Assembly (NCBI RefSeq): GCF_000182645.1 | Contig: NZ_ACQA01000002.1 | Coordinates: forward strand, 496,001-560,000 | From: Brucella intermedia LMG 3301 | GTDB taxonomy: Bacteria > Pseudomonadota > Alphaproteobacteria > Rhizobiales > Rhizobiaceae | Direction: 5' to 3' | Length of the DNA stretch: 64,000 nt | Shown here: piece after piece, positions 1 through 9,776 of the stretch | How positions within the stretch are numbered: the first letter of the stretch is position 1 | Layout: every line of letters begins with the position of its first letter | The notes under the pieces: model-generated | Told to the model about the DNA's origin: nothing | The model's input: only the letters and a program-made list of their open reading frames with translations | Database searches by the model: none | Translations under genes and position numbers: made by a program

Positions 1-607
1 GTCCAAGATCGGTGTTGAGCAGCGTTTCATAACCTTCGCGACCGCCCCACAGCACATAGTTCTCGCCGCCGAGCCGCTTGGTGGCATCGATGCAGCTTTT
101 CACGGTCGCCGCGGCAAAGGCGAAGACATCCGGGTCAGGATTGGTTGCGGCCCCGCTCATATAGCGGCGGTTGGAGAACAGGTTAGCCGTGCCCCAGAGA
201 AGCTTTACGCCGGTTTCGGTCTGCTTCTTCTCGAATATGTCGACAATCTCGTTGAGATATCGGGTATTTTCCGCAAAGTTGCGCCCCTCGGGCCGCACAT
301 CTGCATCGTGGAAGCAGTAATAGGGCGCGCCAAGCAGGGAGAAGAACTCGAAAGCCACGTCGGCCTTGAGCTTTGCCGCATCCAGCTCGTTGGAATACCA
401 CGGGCGGTCGAAGGTGCGACCACCGAATGGATCGCCACCCTCCCAGGCAAAGCTGTGCCAGTAGGCGACCGCGAAGCGCAGATGATCTTCCATGCGCTTG
501 CCCAGCACGATCTCATCCGGATCATAGTGACGGAATGCCAGCGGGTTGTCGCTGTCCGGCCCCTCATACTTGATCTTCTGAATGTCGCCGAAAAATCCGG
601 TGCTCAT
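1..607 (-). CDS. xylA: Xylose isomerase, N-terminal 202 residues (runs off window)
   Basis: Converts D-xylose to D-xylulose in the cytoplasm, the first step of the isomerase pathway. Reading leftward from ATG at 605-607, the frame stays open to the window edge, giving about 202 of the usual ~435 residues. PYYCFHDAD near residue 97-105 carries the catalytic His and Asp of xylose isomerases, and [14 protein letters not shown] lies near residues 182-196 at the edge. A strong ribosome site, GGGAGGAAACA, precedes the ATG. It follows xylB by 48 nt and is probably co-transcribed with it and the LacI-type regulator. The C-terminal half is outside the window, so an intact gene cannot be confirmed. Confidence 0.95.
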   Translation of the reverse strand, partial: MSTGFFGDIQKIKYEGPDSDNPLAFRHYDPDEIVLGKRMEDHLRFAVAYWHSFAWEGGDPFGGRTFDRPWYSNELDAAKLKADVAFEFFSLLGAPYYCFHDADVRPEGRNFAENTRYLNEIVDIFEKKQTETGVKLLWGTANLFSNRRYMSGAATNPDPDVFAFAAATVKSCIDATKRLGGENYVLWGGREGYETLLNTDLG

Positions 608-655
608 TGTTTCCTCCCGTTCGAATGTCGTCATGTCTGATTGGTTGAGGCAACG

Positions 656-2113
656 TCACTGACCGGCGAGGGCGTGAAGTGCCGGATAATGGGCGCGATA
701 GCGCTGATAGGCTTCCTCATAGGCCGGGGTGAGGGCGGCTTCCGGCTCTATGGTTCGCTCCGTGCGCGGCGGCGTGCAGACAGCCAGCGGGTCGACGCCG
801 GTAGCGGCGATGAGACCCAGCCGCGCAGCGCCGAAGGCTGCGCCGAAATCGCCTTCTTCCGGCAAGGCAATCGGCACATTCAACGCGGTTGCGATCGCCT
901 TCAGCCAATAGGTGGAGCGCGAGCCGCCGCCGACCGCGGTAAGGGAACTGATCTCGGTACCGGCAGACTGGAGCGCGGCGAGATTGTCGCGGATCGCGAA
1001 GGCAACGCCCTCCAGCACGGCTTGCGTCAGGGCGCGCTGATCGGATTCATGTTCCAGACCTGAAAACACGCCGCGTATCTTCGCATCGTTATACGGAGTG
1101 CGTTCGCCCGACAGATAGGGCAGGAAGGTCGTGCTGCCCGGCGCATTGAGCCTGTCGCCGAGTTCCCTATCAAGCTCATGCGCCGTCTTTCCGACAAGCC
1201 GCGCATACCAGTCGAGCGCGCTTGCTGCGGACAGGATGACACCCATCTGGTGCCACGTATCGGGCAGGGCATGGCAGAAGGCATGAACCGCGCTTTCTGG
1301 CTTCGGCTGATAAGCACCGTTTGCAGCAAACAGCACGCCGGACGTCCCGAGCGAAACGAAGGCATGGCCGGGTTTGACCGTACCCATGCCGCAGGCCGAT
1401 GCCGCATTATCGCCTGCACCTCCTGCTACCACCGGGAGTCCGGCAACGCCCCATTCGGCGGCCAGTTCCGCCCGCAGCCGTCCGGTTGCGTCCGTGCCTT
1501 CGGCAAGACGCGGCATCCGGCTTTCATCGAGGCCGGTCTTGTCCAGTAGTTCGCGTGACCAACGGCGTGCGCCGGTGTCGAGCCAGCTTGTGCCCGCCGA
1601 ATCCGACATGTCGGAGACATACTCGCCGGTCAGCCAGAGGCGAAGGTAATCCTTCGGCAGCAGCACCTTGCGGGTACGTGCGAAAATATCGGGTTCGTTA
1701 TTGGCAACCCAGACGATTTTGGGCGCGGTAAATCCCGGAAAGACAATATTGCCGGTGATGGCGCGAAAAGCCGGGTCGGCATCGAGTGCGGCTGCTTCGC
1801 GATAGCTGCGCGTATCGTTCCAGAGGATGCAGGGACGCAGTACCTGGTCCCGTTCGTCCAGCAGGGTAGCGCCATGCATCTGACCGGAAAGACCGATACC
1901 GGCAATCGCCGAAAACTCCTTCGGGTGCGCCGTGCGCAGGCCGTCAATCGCTGTCCGGCAGGCGTCGATCCAATGTGCGGGGTCCTGTTCGCTCCAGCCC
2001 GGATGGGGTCGCGAAACATCCAGTTCGCCATGGGCCGACCCGATGACGGTCTGTGCGTCATCGATCAACAGCGCCTTGACACCGGATGTTCCTAGATCGA
2101 TCCCGAGATACAT
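656..2113 (-). CDS. xylB: Xylulokinase
   Basis: Phosphorylates D-xylulose with ATP to xylulose 5-phosphate, feeding the pentose phosphate pathway. The 485-residue protein has the normal FGGY-kinase length. YLGIDLGTSGVKALL at the N-terminus is the phosphate-1 motif; GLSGQMHG (about residues 74-81) and ILWNDTRS (about 95-102) are typical of XylB; the C-terminal VGGGSRSTYW is the adenosine motif. The ATG at 2113 follows AGGAGCAAAT. It lies between the LacI regulator (36 nt upstream) and xylA (48 nt downstream) in one leftward operon. No frameshift or missing motif was seen. Confidence 0.96.
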   Translation of the reverse strand: MYLGIDLGTSGVKALLIDDAQTVIGSAHGELDVSRPHPGWSEQDPAHWIDACRTAIDGLRTAHPKEFSAIAGIGLSGQMHGATLLDERDQVLRPCILWNDTRSYREAAALDADPAFRAITGNIVFPGFTAPKIVWVANNEPDIFARTRKVLLPKDYLRLWLTGEYVSDMSDSAGTSWLDTGARRWSRELLDKTGLDESRMPRLAEGTDATGRLRAELAAEWGVAGLPVVAGGAGDNAASACGMGTVKPGHAFVSLGTSGVLFAANGAYQPKPESAVHAFCHALPDTWHQMGVILSAASALDWYARLVGKTAHELDRELGDRLNAPGSTTFLPYLSGERTPYNDAKIRGVFSGLEHESDQRALTQAVLEGVAFAIRDNLAALQSAGTEISSLTAVGGGSRSTYWLKAIATALNVPIALPEEGDFGAAFGAARLGLIAATGVDPLAVCTPPRTERTIEPEAALTPAYEEAYQRYRAHYPALHALAGQ

Positions 2114-2149
2114 ATTTGCTCCTGTTGGAAAGGCCTTGTCGCCTGCGCT

Positions 2150-3181
2150 TCAGTCGAGATGCGGCAGGTTGTCTTTGAGGAAAATTTCAATACGGATGTG
2201 CTCCTGTCCGGGCACAATAGCCAGACGATCGGCAGACGCCTTCAGGACCCTGATGGCGCTGCGGATCTCATGGCCCGCATCCTGCGCCAGCACAGCGTGG
2301 ATGATGCCATCCGTCAGCGCCTTGGACGTCACGCTATCGCGTTCATGGGCGATGACGAGCGGCCGATTGGAGTTGTGCCTAGCCAGCGCCTTGACCAGAC
2401 CGCTATTGCCCGCGCCGAGGCTGTAAATTCCGGCGATATCGCTGCGCTCGTCAAGCAACTCGGCTACGAGTTTCTGCACGCGCGAGCCCTCATCGAAGCC
2501 TTCCAGAACGGGCAATATCTCGCGGCCAGGAAAGTCCGCTTTCATGGCAGCGGTAAAACCTTCGAAACGTTCCTGATGGTCGCGAACCTTCAACGAACCG
2601 GCGACGACCGCAAGCGCGCCTTCGGTTCCGTTGGCGAAAAGTCCCAGAAGCCGCGCCGCCGTGCGTCCCGCCGCACCGTTGTCGACGCCGACATAATGCG
2701 TCCGCGTAGAATGCCCGAGATCGGATACGAGCGTGACGGCGTGGACGCCTTGCTCTCCCAATCGGTCGCAGGCCGCACGCACGGGGTCAGTATCGACCGC
2801 GACGAATGCTACGCCGTCAGGCTTGCGTGTGGCGCAGTCATCCAGCGCCGCCACGAGCGCCGCTTCATCGAAGGCGGGGACAAGGACGAGATTGATCAGC
2901 ACACGCTCGGCCAGCGCCCGCTCGGTCGCGGATTGCAGTTCCGCGCGCAGGCTCAGCATGAAGGTGTTTTCATTGTCCGGCAAAATAAAATCGAACTGAT
3001 AAAGCCGTCCGCGAGCAAGGTTGGCAGCACCCACATCGCGCACATAGCCAAGCGTGTTCATCGCAGCCATGACCCGGTCGCGCGTCTTCGCTCTCACACC
3101 TGGACGTTCGTTCAGCACACGGTCTACCGTGGCGAGGCTGACGCCCGCTGTTCTGGCTATATCATGGACTGTAGGTTTCAT
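2150..3181 (-). CDS. LacI-family regulator, probable xylose-operon regulator
   Basis: A 343-residue LacI/GalR regulator. The HTH starts at the N-terminus (PTVHDIARTAGVSLATVDRVL), followed by the hinge region and a periplasmic-binding-protein-like ligand domain (FDFILPDNENTFML onward). ATG at 3181 is preceded by GAGGAGCGAGG. It heads the leftward xylB-xylA operon and diverges from xylF across about 297 nt, so control of both xylose units is the simplest inference. The sequence does not fix the inducer; xylose is likely from context. I leave the symbol empty because xylR is used for unrelated families in other bacteria. Confidence 0.88.
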   Translation of the reverse strand: MKPTVHDIARTAGVSLATVDRVLNERPGVRAKTRDRVMAAMNTLGYVRDVGAANLARGRLYQFDFILPDNENTFMLSLRAELQSATERALAERVLINLVLVPAFDEAALVAALDDCATRKPDGVAFVAVDTDPVRAACDRLGEQGVHAVTLVSDLGHSTRTHYVGVDNGAAGRTAARLLGLFANGTEGALAVVAGSLKVRDHQERFEGFTAAMKADFPGREILPVLEGFDEGSRVQKLVAELLDERSDIAGIYSLGAGNSGLVKALARHNSNRPLVIAHERDSVTSKALTDGIIHAVLAQDAGHEIRSAIRVLKASADRLAIVPGQEHIRIEIFLKDNLPHLD

Positions 3182-3478
3182 CCTCGCTCCTCGACGCGGA
3201 CCATAAGATCAAAAATGAGGTACGTAAATCAAAAAATGCTTGCTATTCATTTTTCTTCACGTATCAATGGTGTCCGAGGATGGGGCAGTGTCGCTTTTGC
3301 AATGCTGTCCGATGGAGTGATCTTGGCGCGTGGCGCCTTCGGGAGGATCAGCCATTCAAGAAATAAGCAGCTCCAAAGTGGGCTGTTTTGTCGTGCCGAA
3401 CTCCGGGGGCGGAATACGTTCGGGGGCGCGGATTGGTATCAGCCGGCAGCAAGCCGGTGTTGTTTGGAGGAGATTTGC
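3182..3478. promoter_or_regulatory. Divergent xyl promoter region
   Basis: Non-coding space between the leftward regulator-xylB-xylA operon and rightward xylFGH, which must hold both promoters. The arms AAAAATGA (3211-3218) and TCATTTTT (3247-3254) form an inverted repeat near the regulator start and could be part of a repressor site. The xylF ribosome site TTGGAGGAGATTT sits at the right edge. No convincing -35/-10 pair was assigned. Confidence 0.45.
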
Positions 3479-4498
3479 ATGAAACGTCGTAATTTTCTGA
3501 CCGGCGCGCTGGTTGCTGCGGCTTTGGGCATCGGCGCCATGGCGTCCACGCCGGTCTATGCTTCGCCGGAAAATCCGGTTATCGGCTTTTCCATCGACGA
3601 CCTGCGTGTCGAGCGCTGGGCGCGCGACCGCGACTATTTCATCGAAGCTGCCGAAACGCTGGGCGCCAAGGTCAATGTGCAGTCGGCTGACGGCAATGAG
3701 GAAAAGCAGGTCAAGCAGGTTGAAAACCTGATTGCGCAGGGCGTTGACGCCATCGTCATCGTGCCGATGAACTCCAAGGTTTTCGACGCCGTCGTGGCTG
3801 ACGCCAAGGCTTCCGGCATCAAGGTTCTTTCCTATGATCGCCTGATCCTCAATGCCGATATCGATGCCTATATTTCGTTCGACAATGAACGCGTCGGTTT
3901 CATGCAGGCGGAAGCGGTCCTGAAGGCCAAGCCGGAAGGCAATTATTATCTCCTCGGCGGCTCGCCGACGGATAACAACGCCAAGCTTCTCCGCGCCGGT
4001 CAGGAAAAGGCCCTCAAGGAAGCCATCGATTCCGGCAAGGTGAAGGTCATTGGCTCGCAGTGGGTCAAGGAATGGAGCCCGACGGAAGCGCTCTCCATCA
4101 TGGAAAACGCGCTGACGGCTGCGCAGAACAAGATCGATGCGGTCGTCGCTTCGAACGACGGCACCGCCGGTGGCGCCATCCAGGCGCTTGCTGCGCAGGG
4201 ACTGGCCGGAAAGACCGCCGTTTCCGGGCAGGACAGCGACCTTGCTGCCGTCAAGCGCCTGATCGACGGCACGCAGACCGTAACGGTCTACAAGCCGCTG
4301 AAGCTCATTGCTTCGGAAGCCGCCAAGCTGACAGTCCAGATGGTCAAGGGCGAAACGCCTGAATTCAATTCCAAGCTCGACAATGGCGGCAAGCAGGTCG
4401 ACACGCTTCTGCTGACGCCGACCGCCGTGACCAAGGACAATATCGACATCTACGTTCAGGACGGCTTCTATACCAAGGAGCAGATCTACGGAAAGTAA
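3479..4498 (+). CDS. xylF: D-xylose ABC transporter, periplasmic binding protein
   Basis: Periplasmic receptor of the high-affinity xylose importer. ATG at 3479-3481 follows TTGGAGGAGATTTGC and gives 339 residues; the frame is open far upstream, but that extension has no ribosome site or protein character. Residues 1-28 form a signal peptide (twin Lys-Arg-Arg, hydrophobic core, VYAS cleavage region). The mature part starts PVIGFSIDDLRVERW, a hallmark of XylF-type sugar-binding proteins, and continues with AIVIVPMNSKVF and SYDRLI. It is the first gene of xylFGH, with a 204-nt spacer holding a hairpin before xylG. Confidence 0.95.
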   Translation: MKRRNFLTGALVAAALGIGAMASTPVYASPENPVIGFSIDDLRVERWARDRDYFIEAAETLGAKVNVQSADGNEEKQVKQVENLIAQGVDAIVIVPMNSKVFDAVVADAKASGIKVLSYDRLILNADIDAYISFDNERVGFMQAEAVLKAKPEGNYYLLGGSPTDNNAKLLRAGQEKALKEAIDSGKVKVIGSQWVKEWSPTEALSIMENALTAAQNKIDAVVASNDGTAGGAIQALAAQGLAGKTAVSGQDSDLAAVKRLIDGTQTVTVYKPLKLIASEAAKLTVQMVKGETPEFNSKLDNGGKQVDTLLLTPTAVTKDNIDIYVQDGFYTKEQIYGK

Positions 4499-4504
4499 GC
4501 CTTT

Positions 4505-4521
4505 CCGGCGGGTGTCGCCGG
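4505..4521 (+). terminator. Hairpin after xylF (possible attenuator)
   Basis: CCGGCG (4505-4510), loop GGTGT, CGCCGG (4516-4521) lies 7 nt after the xylF stop. No T-run follows, so it is more likely an mRNA-stabilising or partial-termination stem that raises binding-protein output relative to XylGH than a full terminator. Confidence 0.4.
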
Positions 4522-4702
4522 AGTTGCTCCGGTGAGCCAGCCCGATGTGAAACAGTGGGGCCGGAAGTCTGGAAATCATGATCCAGCTTCTGGCCTCGCC
4601 GACTTGTCGATGCTGTCGGTGACAGCGTTGTCTGGGAGGAGTTCCGCCGGAATGTCTCGAACCCGGCGGTCCATTCTCTACGTTACTGCAAGGTCATATG
4701 CG

Positions 4703-6238
4703 ATGTCCGAATATCTTCTAGAGATGCGCAATATCGGTAAGGACTTCAACGGCGTGAAAGCGCTGGACGGAATTTACCTGAAAGTGCGCGCGGGCGAGTG
4801 TGTCGGCCTTTGCGGTGAGAACGGCGCGGGCAAGTCCACGCTGATGAAAGTGCTTTCCGGCGTTTATCCCCATGGCACCTGGAGCGGGGAAATTTTCTGG
4901 GAAGGCCAGGAATTGAAGGCCACGGGCATCCGCGACACGGAGGCGGCGGGCATCGTCATCATCCATCAGGAACTCATGATGGTGCCGCATCTGTCGGTTG
5001 CGGAAAACATCTTTCTGGGATCGGAGCCGACAAGCAGAGGCTTTATCGATTACGACCAGATGAATGCGCGTGCGACGGAACTTCTGGCGCGGCTCAATAT
5101 TCACGATATCAATGTCGCGCTTCCGGTCTACCACTATCCGGGCGGCAAGCAGCAATTGATCGAGATCGCCAAGGCGATCAACAAGAATGCGAAGTTGCTC
5201 ATTCTCGACGAGCCGACATCGGCTCTGACGGCGTCCGAAACGCGCGTCCTTCTCGATCTCATCAAGGACTTCAAGGCGCAAGGCATGGCCTGCGTCTATA
5301 TCTCCCACAAGCTGGACGAAGTGGCAGAAATTTCCGATACTGTGACGGTCATCCGCGACGGGACGCATATCGCCACGAAGCCGATGACGGAACTCACGAC
5401 GCCAGCCATCATCACCATGATGGTGGGGCGCGAAATGAAAAACCTGTTTCCGCGCGAGCCGCATGATATTGGCGAGGTCATTTTCGAAGCGCGCAATATC
5501 AATTGCTGGGATGTGACGAACCCCGACCGCAAGGTGGTCGATAATGTTTCGTTCGCTCTTCGGCGCGGGGAGATTCTCGGCATTGCCGGGCTGGTTGGCG
5601 CGGGGCGGACGGAACTGGTGTCCAGCCTGTTCGGCGTCTGGCCAGGCGCTCATGACGGGCAGGTGTTCCTGGAGGGCCGGGAACTGAAGATCCGCACCCC
5701 GCGCGATGCGGTTCGACAAGGCATCTGCATGGTGCCGGAAGACCGCAAGAAGGATGGCATCCTGCCCATCATGCCGGTGGGCTATAATATGACGATCTCG
5801 GTGCTGGATCGGTTTTCCCTGCGCGGACTGCTCGACAAGGAAGCGGAACTGGCAACGATCCAGCGCGAAATTCTGCGTCTCAAGGTAAAGACTGCCGACC
5901 CAATGCTGGAAATCGCCTCGCTGTCGGGCGGCAACCAGCAGAAGGCCGTGCTGTCGAAAATGATGCTGCCGGACCCCAAGGTGCTCATTCTGGACGAGCC
6001 GACCCGGGGCGTCGATGTTGGCGCGAAATATGAAATCTACAAACTGATCTTCGCCCTTGCGAAGCAGGGCGTCGCGGTGCTGATGGTGTCTTCCGAAATG
6101 CCGGAAGTTCTCGGCATCAGCGACCGTGTGCTCGTGATCGGCGAGGGCAGGCTGCGCGGTGATTTCCCCAATGAAAATCTGACCCAGGAGAAGGTGCTTG
6201 CCGCTGCAATCGGCAAGCCGACAAGCAATGCGGCCTGA
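4703..6238 (+). CDS. xylG: D-xylose ABC transporter, ATP-binding protein (two domains)
   Basis: ATPase of the xylose importer, 511 residues, matching the usual ~513 of XylG. Two nucleotide-binding domains lie in tandem, as in CUT2 sugar transporters. The first has Walker [10 protein letters not shown] and Walker [13 protein letters not shown]; the second has a degenerate Walker A (GLVGAGRTE), signature LSGGNQQK and Walker [15 protein letters not shown]. Asymmetry of this sort is normal in the family. The start was set at ATG 4703 ([15 protein letters not shown]) because homology begins there and AAGGT lies just upstream; the longer frame from 4532 is rejected. Confidence 0.95.
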   Translation: MSEYLLEMRNIGKDFNGVKALDGIYLKVRAGECVGLCGENGAGKSTLMKVLSGVYPHGTWSGEIFWEGQELKATGIRDTEAAGIVIIHQELMMVPHLSVAENIFLGSEPTSRGFIDYDQMNARATELLARLNIHDINVALPVYHYPGGKQQLIEIAKAINKNAKLLILDEPTSALTASETRVLLDLIKDFKAQGMACVYISHKLDEVAEISDTVTVIRDGTHIATKPMTELTTPAIITMMVGREMKNLFPREPHDIGEVIFEARNINCWDVTNPDRKVVDNVSFALRRGEILGIAGLVGAGRTELVSSLFGVWPGAHDGQVFLEGRELKIRTPRDAVRQGICMVPEDRKKDGILPIMPVGYNMTISVLDRFSLRGLLDKEAELATIQREILRLKVKTADPMLEIASLSGGNQQKAVLSKMMLPDPKVLILDEPTRGVDVGAKYEIYKLIFALAKQGVAVLMVSSEMPEVLGISDRVLVIGEGRLRGDFPNENLTQEKVLAAAIGKPTSNAA

Positions 6239-6253
6239 TCCGCGATCAACTCT

Positions 6254-6310
6254 TTGTTTTCACGCATTTCCGAACGCAAGAACCTGTCTCGCCTTTGCTG
6301 GAAATGCTCA
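6254..6310. repeat. Rhizobiales-type intergenic repeat, copy 1
   Basis: The spacer between xylG and xylH (TTGTTTTCACGCATTTCC ... TTTGCTGGAAATGCTCA) matches, with some substitutions, the segment at 7619-7676. From memory, elements of this form are dispersed in Brucella, Ochrobactrum and relatives. It sits inside the operon, so xylH may be translated less efficiently or from a processed transcript. Confidence 0.6.
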
Positions 6311-6330
6311 AAATATGACCGGTGCATGAT

Positions 6331-7500
6331 ATGACGATGACGGGCAAAAGCCTTCGAAAGTTTCTGGCGGAATACAAGATCGTCGCTCTGTTGATCGTGG
6401 TTGCGCTCATATGGGCATTTTTCGCGATCCTCACCTATGACCCCGAAATGGGGCGATCGCAGTTCCTGACCGCACGCAATTTCTCCAACCTTCTGCGCCA
6501 GATGGCGATCACCGGAATGCTCGCATCCGCGATGGTGTTCGTCATCGTTGCCGGTGAAATCGATCTTTCGGTCGGGGCGCTTCTGGGGCTCCTTGGCGGC
6601 ATTGCCGCCGTCCTCGATGTGCTCCTTGGATGGCCGTTATGGGCTACGATCAGTACGGTATTGGTGCTCGGCGTGGCGCTCGGCGCGTTCAATGGCTGGC
6701 TGACTGCCTATCTCGGCATACCGTCCTTCATCGTGACGCTTGGCGGCCAGCTTGTCTTTCGCGGCATCGTGCTGGGCATCATGGGCGGCGTCACCATCGC
6801 GCCCATCTCGCCGGAGTTCAAATATATCGGGCAAGGCTATCTGCCGGGATGGCTTGGCAATCTCTGTGCCATTGCGCTGTTTGGCGTGCTTATCCTGATG
6901 ACGCTGCGCACGCGGGCCAGCAAGCGCAAGCATAATCTCCAGTTGCTTTCATCCGGCATGGAAGTCGCGAGGCTTCTTGGTATCGGCGTCCTGATCCTCG
7001 GCTTCATCCTGATCCTCAACAGCTATCAGGGCGTGCCCGTGCCTGTGCTGATCCTGCTGGTAATCCTTGGCGTTTTCACCGTCATCGCCAAGCAGACCGT
7101 GTTCGGTCGCCATATTTACGCGGTCGGTTCCAATACCGAAGCAACCCGCTTTTCGGGTGTGAATGTCAACTTCGTCAAGATGGCCGTCTTCGCGCTGATG
7201 GGGCTGATGGCGGCGGTGGCCGGCCTGACGACGACCTCGCGCCTTGCCGCGGGTACGCCATCGGCGGGCATGGGCGGCGAACTCGACGCCATCGCTTCCT
7301 GCTTCATCGGCGGCACGTCCATGCGCGGCGGTGTCGGCTCCGTGCTCGGCGCACTGGTCGGCGCGCTCATCATGTCGAGCCTCGACAACGGCATGTCCAT
7401 GCTCGGCGTCGATACGTTCTGGCAGCAGATCATCAAGGGCAGCATTCTTGTGCTGGCGGTCTATCTCGACATCGTATCCTCGGGCGCGCGGCGCGGATGA
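6331..7500 (+). CDS. xylH: D-xylose ABC transporter, permease
   Basis: Inner-membrane permease for xylose, 389 residues from ATG 6331; GTG at 6322 is an alternative adding three residues. Neither has a strong ribosome site. About ten hydrophobic segments are visible, starting with IVALLIVVALIWAFFAIL. VAGEIDLSVGALLGLLGG and the C-terminal ASCFIGGTSMRGGVGSVLGAL are typical of the BPD_transp_2/RbsC-XylH family. It completes the xylFGH importer and is followed by a strong palindromic hairpin. Confidence 0.94.
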   Translation: MTMTGKSLRKFLAEYKIVALLIVVALIWAFFAILTYDPEMGRSQFLTARNFSNLLRQMAITGMLASAMVFVIVAGEIDLSVGALLGLLGGIAAVLDVLLGWPLWATISTVLVLGVALGAFNGWLTAYLGIPSFIVTLGGQLVFRGIVLGIMGGVTIAPISPEFKYIGQGYLPGWLGNLCAIALFGVLILMTLRTRASKRKHNLQLLSSGMEVARLLGIGVLILGFILILNSYQGVPVPVLILLVILGVFTVIAKQTVFGRHIYAVGSNTEATRFSGVNVNFVKMAVFALMGLMAAVAGLTTTSRLAAGTPSAGMGGELDAIASCFIGGTSMRGGVGSVLGALVGALIMSSLDNGMSMLGVDTFWQQIIKGSILVLAVYLDIVSSGARRG

Positions 7501-7501
7501 A

Positions 7502-7532
7502 TTCAGGCGCATCATGATCTGATGCGCCTGAA
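7502..7532 (+). terminator. Hairpin terminator after xylH
   Basis: A perfect 13-bp inverted repeat: TTCAGGCGCATCA (7502-7514), loop TGATC, TGATGCGCCTGAA (7520-7532), starting directly after the xylH stop. ACAGCAATTTTTGCC follows, a modest T-run. It may also end the convergent tctA transcript. Confidence 0.7.
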
Positions 7533-7618
7533 ACAGCAATTTTTGCCTGAACAGGAAATGCTCCAACCGGGCTTGAGCGGTTCCTGTTCTAACAGACGCG
7601 CCGGAACCGCCTAACTAT

Positions 7619-7676
7619 TTGTTTTATCACATTATCCAACGCAAAACCGTTTCACACTTTTGCTGGAAGTGCTCTA
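7619..7676. repeat. Rhizobiales-type intergenic repeat, copy 2
   Basis: Second copy of the element at 6254-6310 (TTGTTTTATCACATTATCC ... TTTGCTGGAAGTGCTCTAA). It overlaps the tctA stop codon. Just to its left, GCGGTTCC (7577-7584) and GGAACCGC (7603-7610) form another stem, so the convergent intergenic region is a mosaic of small palindromic elements. Confidence 0.6.
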
Positions 7677-9182
7677 ACCTTCCTCCACGAATACTTCGTC
7701 GCGCTTCTTGCGTACCGATGGAAGCAGCACGACCACGAGTACGGCTGCCGCTATGGCAAGCAGAATGGCGCTGATCGGTCGGGTGAAGAAGGTTGCCGGG
7801 TCGCCACGAGACAGGATCATGGCGCGCCGCAGATGTTCCTCCAGCAATGGGCCGAGAACGAAACCGAGCAGCAGGGGAGCCGGTTCGCAACGCAGCTTGG
7901 CCAGCAGGTAGCCGATGAATCCGAAGAATGCGACCGCATAGAGGTCATAGACATTCGAATTCACACTATAAACCCCGATTGAACAGAACGTCATGATAAT
8001 CGGGAAGAGCACATAATAAGGCACGGTCAGAAGCTTCACCCAGAGGCCGATCAGCGGCAAATTCAGGACGATGAGCATGAGATTGCCGATCCACATGGAC
8101 GCAATCACGCCCCAGAACAGGGCAGGCTGTTCCGTCGCTACGTTCGGCCCCGGCACGATGCCCTGGATGATCATCGCGCCTATCATCAGTGCCATCACCG
8201 GATTGGCAGGAATGCCCAGCGTCAACATGGGAATGAAAGATGTCTGCGCCCCGGCATTGTTGGCGGATTCCGGTCCCGCAACGCCTGCGATCGCACCTTT
8301 TCCGAATTCTTCGGGCGTGCTGGAAATGCGTTTTTCGACCGTATAGGAAGCAAAGGATGCGAGAATGGCACCGCCTCCGGGCAGAATGCCAAGCGCCGAG
8401 CCGATGACGGTTCCGCGCAGGATCGGTGCCGTCATGCGTTTGAAATCGTCACGTGTCGGCATCAGTCCTGTGACCTTTGCCATCAGCACTTCGCGCGTAT
8501 GTTCGCTTTCGAGATTACGGAGGATTTCCGCAATGCCGAACACGCCTACGGCAACGGCAACGAAATTAAGCCCGTCTGCATATTCCGTGATACCGAGCGT
8601 GAAACGCGGCGCGCCGGTGTAGATGTCGGTGCCGACAAGACCGAGCAGGAGGCCCAGGACGACCATCGCCAATGCCTTGACAATGGAGCCGTGCGCCAGT
8701 GCTACGGACGACACCAGACCCACGACCATGAGCGAGAAATATTCAGCCGAGCCGAACTTCAGCGCGATTTCAGTCAGTGGCGGAGCGAACACCGCTACCA
8801 GAAATGTCGAGACAGTGCCCGCAAAGAACGAACCGATTGCCGCGATGGCAAGTGCGGCGCCAGCCCGTCCGCGTCGCGCCATCTGATAGCCATCGATGGC
8901 GGTGACGGCTGATGAAGATTCACCCGGCATGTTGATGAGGATAGCGGTCGTCGACCCACCATATTGGGCGCCGTAATAAATACCGGCGAGCATGATCAAT
9001 GCCGAAACCGGATCGCCGATCTGGAACGTGACCGGGAGAAGCATGGCAATTGTCGCTGTCGCCCCGATGCCGGGCAATACGCCGATCAAGGTGCCGAGCA
9101 ATACGCCGATCAGGCAGAAGCCGAGATTAGCAAGCGTCGATGCGGTGGAGAAACCAAGCGCAAGATTGCTGAAAAGTTCCAT
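7674..9182 (-). CDS. tctA: Tripartite tricarboxylate transporter, large membrane subunit
   Basis: Large permease of a TTT-type secondary carboxylate transporter, 502 residues with about 12 membrane segments. The glycine-rich GVLPGIGATATIAMLLP near residues 31-47 and MPGESSSAVTAIDGYQMARRG (start near residue 75) are the family signatures; PGGGAILASF and GAMIIQGIVPGPNV are also typical. The start is ATG 9182 (MELFSNLALGF) with a very strong TAGGAGGT site; the longer frame to 9284 is rejected. It is the last gene of tctC-tctB-tctA, 10 nt after tctB. The substrate cannot be told from sequence. Confidence 0.94.
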   Translation of the reverse strand: MELFSNLALGFSTASTLANLGFCLIGVLLGTLIGVLPGIGATATIAMLLPVTFQIGDPVSALIMLAGIYYGAQYGGSTTAILINMPGESSSAVTAIDGYQMARRGRAGAALAIAAIGSFFAGTVSTFLVAVFAPPLTEIALKFGSAEYFSLMVVGLVSSVALAHGSIVKALAMVVLGLLLGLVGTDIYTGAPRFTLGITEYADGLNFVAVAVGVFGIAEILRNLESEHTREVLMAKVTGLMPTRDDFKRMTAPILRGTVIGSALGILPGGGAILASFASYTVEKRISSTPEEFGKGAIAGVAGPESANNAGAQTSFIPMLTLGIPANPVMALMIGAMIIQGIVPGPNVATEQPALFWGVIASMWIGNLMLIVLNLPLIGLWVKLLTVPYYVLFPIIMTFCSIGVYSVNSNVYDLYAVAFFGFIGYLLAKLRCEPAPLLLGFVLGPLLEEHLRRAMILSRGDPATFFTRPISAILLAIAAAVLVVVLLPSVRKKRDEVFVEEG

Positions 9183-9192
9183 GTCCGACCTC

Positions 9193-9666
9193 CTAGAACG
9201 GCCACCACGGCCCGAAACGCTGGTACGGCAGCGCGAGGGCGTAGCTGAACACGATGACGGAGAAGACAGTGATTGCAGCCGCAAGAACCAGTGCTGCGAG
9301 CGGCTTCATGCGCATCGAGGCGAAAGAGGCAATGAGGCAGGTGAGGAACAATGACGGTATGAAACCGAGGCCGCGCACCGTGAGGCCGAAGAATATGGGC
9401 GCGGGCAGAATGAAGAACAGGCCGCGCCATGCGATCGGGCCCATCGGCTCACCGGAGACCCGCGTCGCCTGGATAAGTATGACCAGTCCAAGCAGGACCA
9501 GTACGCCTGAGAGAACAAGCGGGAAATATCCCGGTCCCATGCGTAGCGATGTGCCCAAGTCCAGACCCAGCGCCTGATAGGCGAAAAAGGCGCCGGTCAG
9601 TGTGAGAAGGGCACCGCATAATCCGTTGGTCGGATCGATAGAAAATTTCCTTGAGGGCTCATTCAT
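9193..9666 (-). CDS. tctB: Tripartite tricarboxylate transporter, small membrane subunit
   Basis: Small membrane subunit of the TTT transporter, 157 residues with four hydrophobic segments (TGAFFAYQALGL, VLSGVLVLLGLVILI, FFILPAPIFFGL, LVLAAAITVFSVIVFSYAL). RMGPGYFPLVLSGVLVLLG is the recognisable TctB motif near residues 41-59. It works with TctA to form the membrane channel. ATG 9666 has only a weak ribosome site. It is separated from tctC by a 156-nt spacer containing a stable hairpin. Confidence 0.92.
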   Translation of the reverse strand: MNEPSRKFSIDPTNGLCGALLTLTGAFFAYQALGLDLGTSLRMGPGYFPLVLSGVLVLLGLVILIQATRVSGEPMGPIAWRGLFFILPAPIFFGLTVRGLGFIPSLFLTCLIASFASMRMKPLAALVLAAAITVFSVIVFSYALALPYQRFGPWWPF

Positions 9667-9776
9667 GGGCTAATCATCTTTCGGATTTGCCGTTGAAAGG
9701 GCTATGCCGTGGCTCGGCATGTGAATGGGATCAGCTATCCCGAGGCTGCGGTTGCGAGGCGGCCTCAGGGACATGA

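Noticed and set aside
2159-4498. 779-residue frame running through the LacI gene and xylF
   Set aside because: The part before 3479 is antisense to the LacI gene and the promoter region; only the XylF part, starting at ATG with a strong ribosome site, has protein character.
3356-4579. 407-residue antisense frame over xylF
   Set aside because: Mirror of GC-rich codon bias in xylF; no ribosome site and no recognisable domain.
4718-5719. 333-residue antisense frame over xylG
   Set aside because: Shadow of a well-supported ATPase gene; composition rich in Arg/His, no motif.
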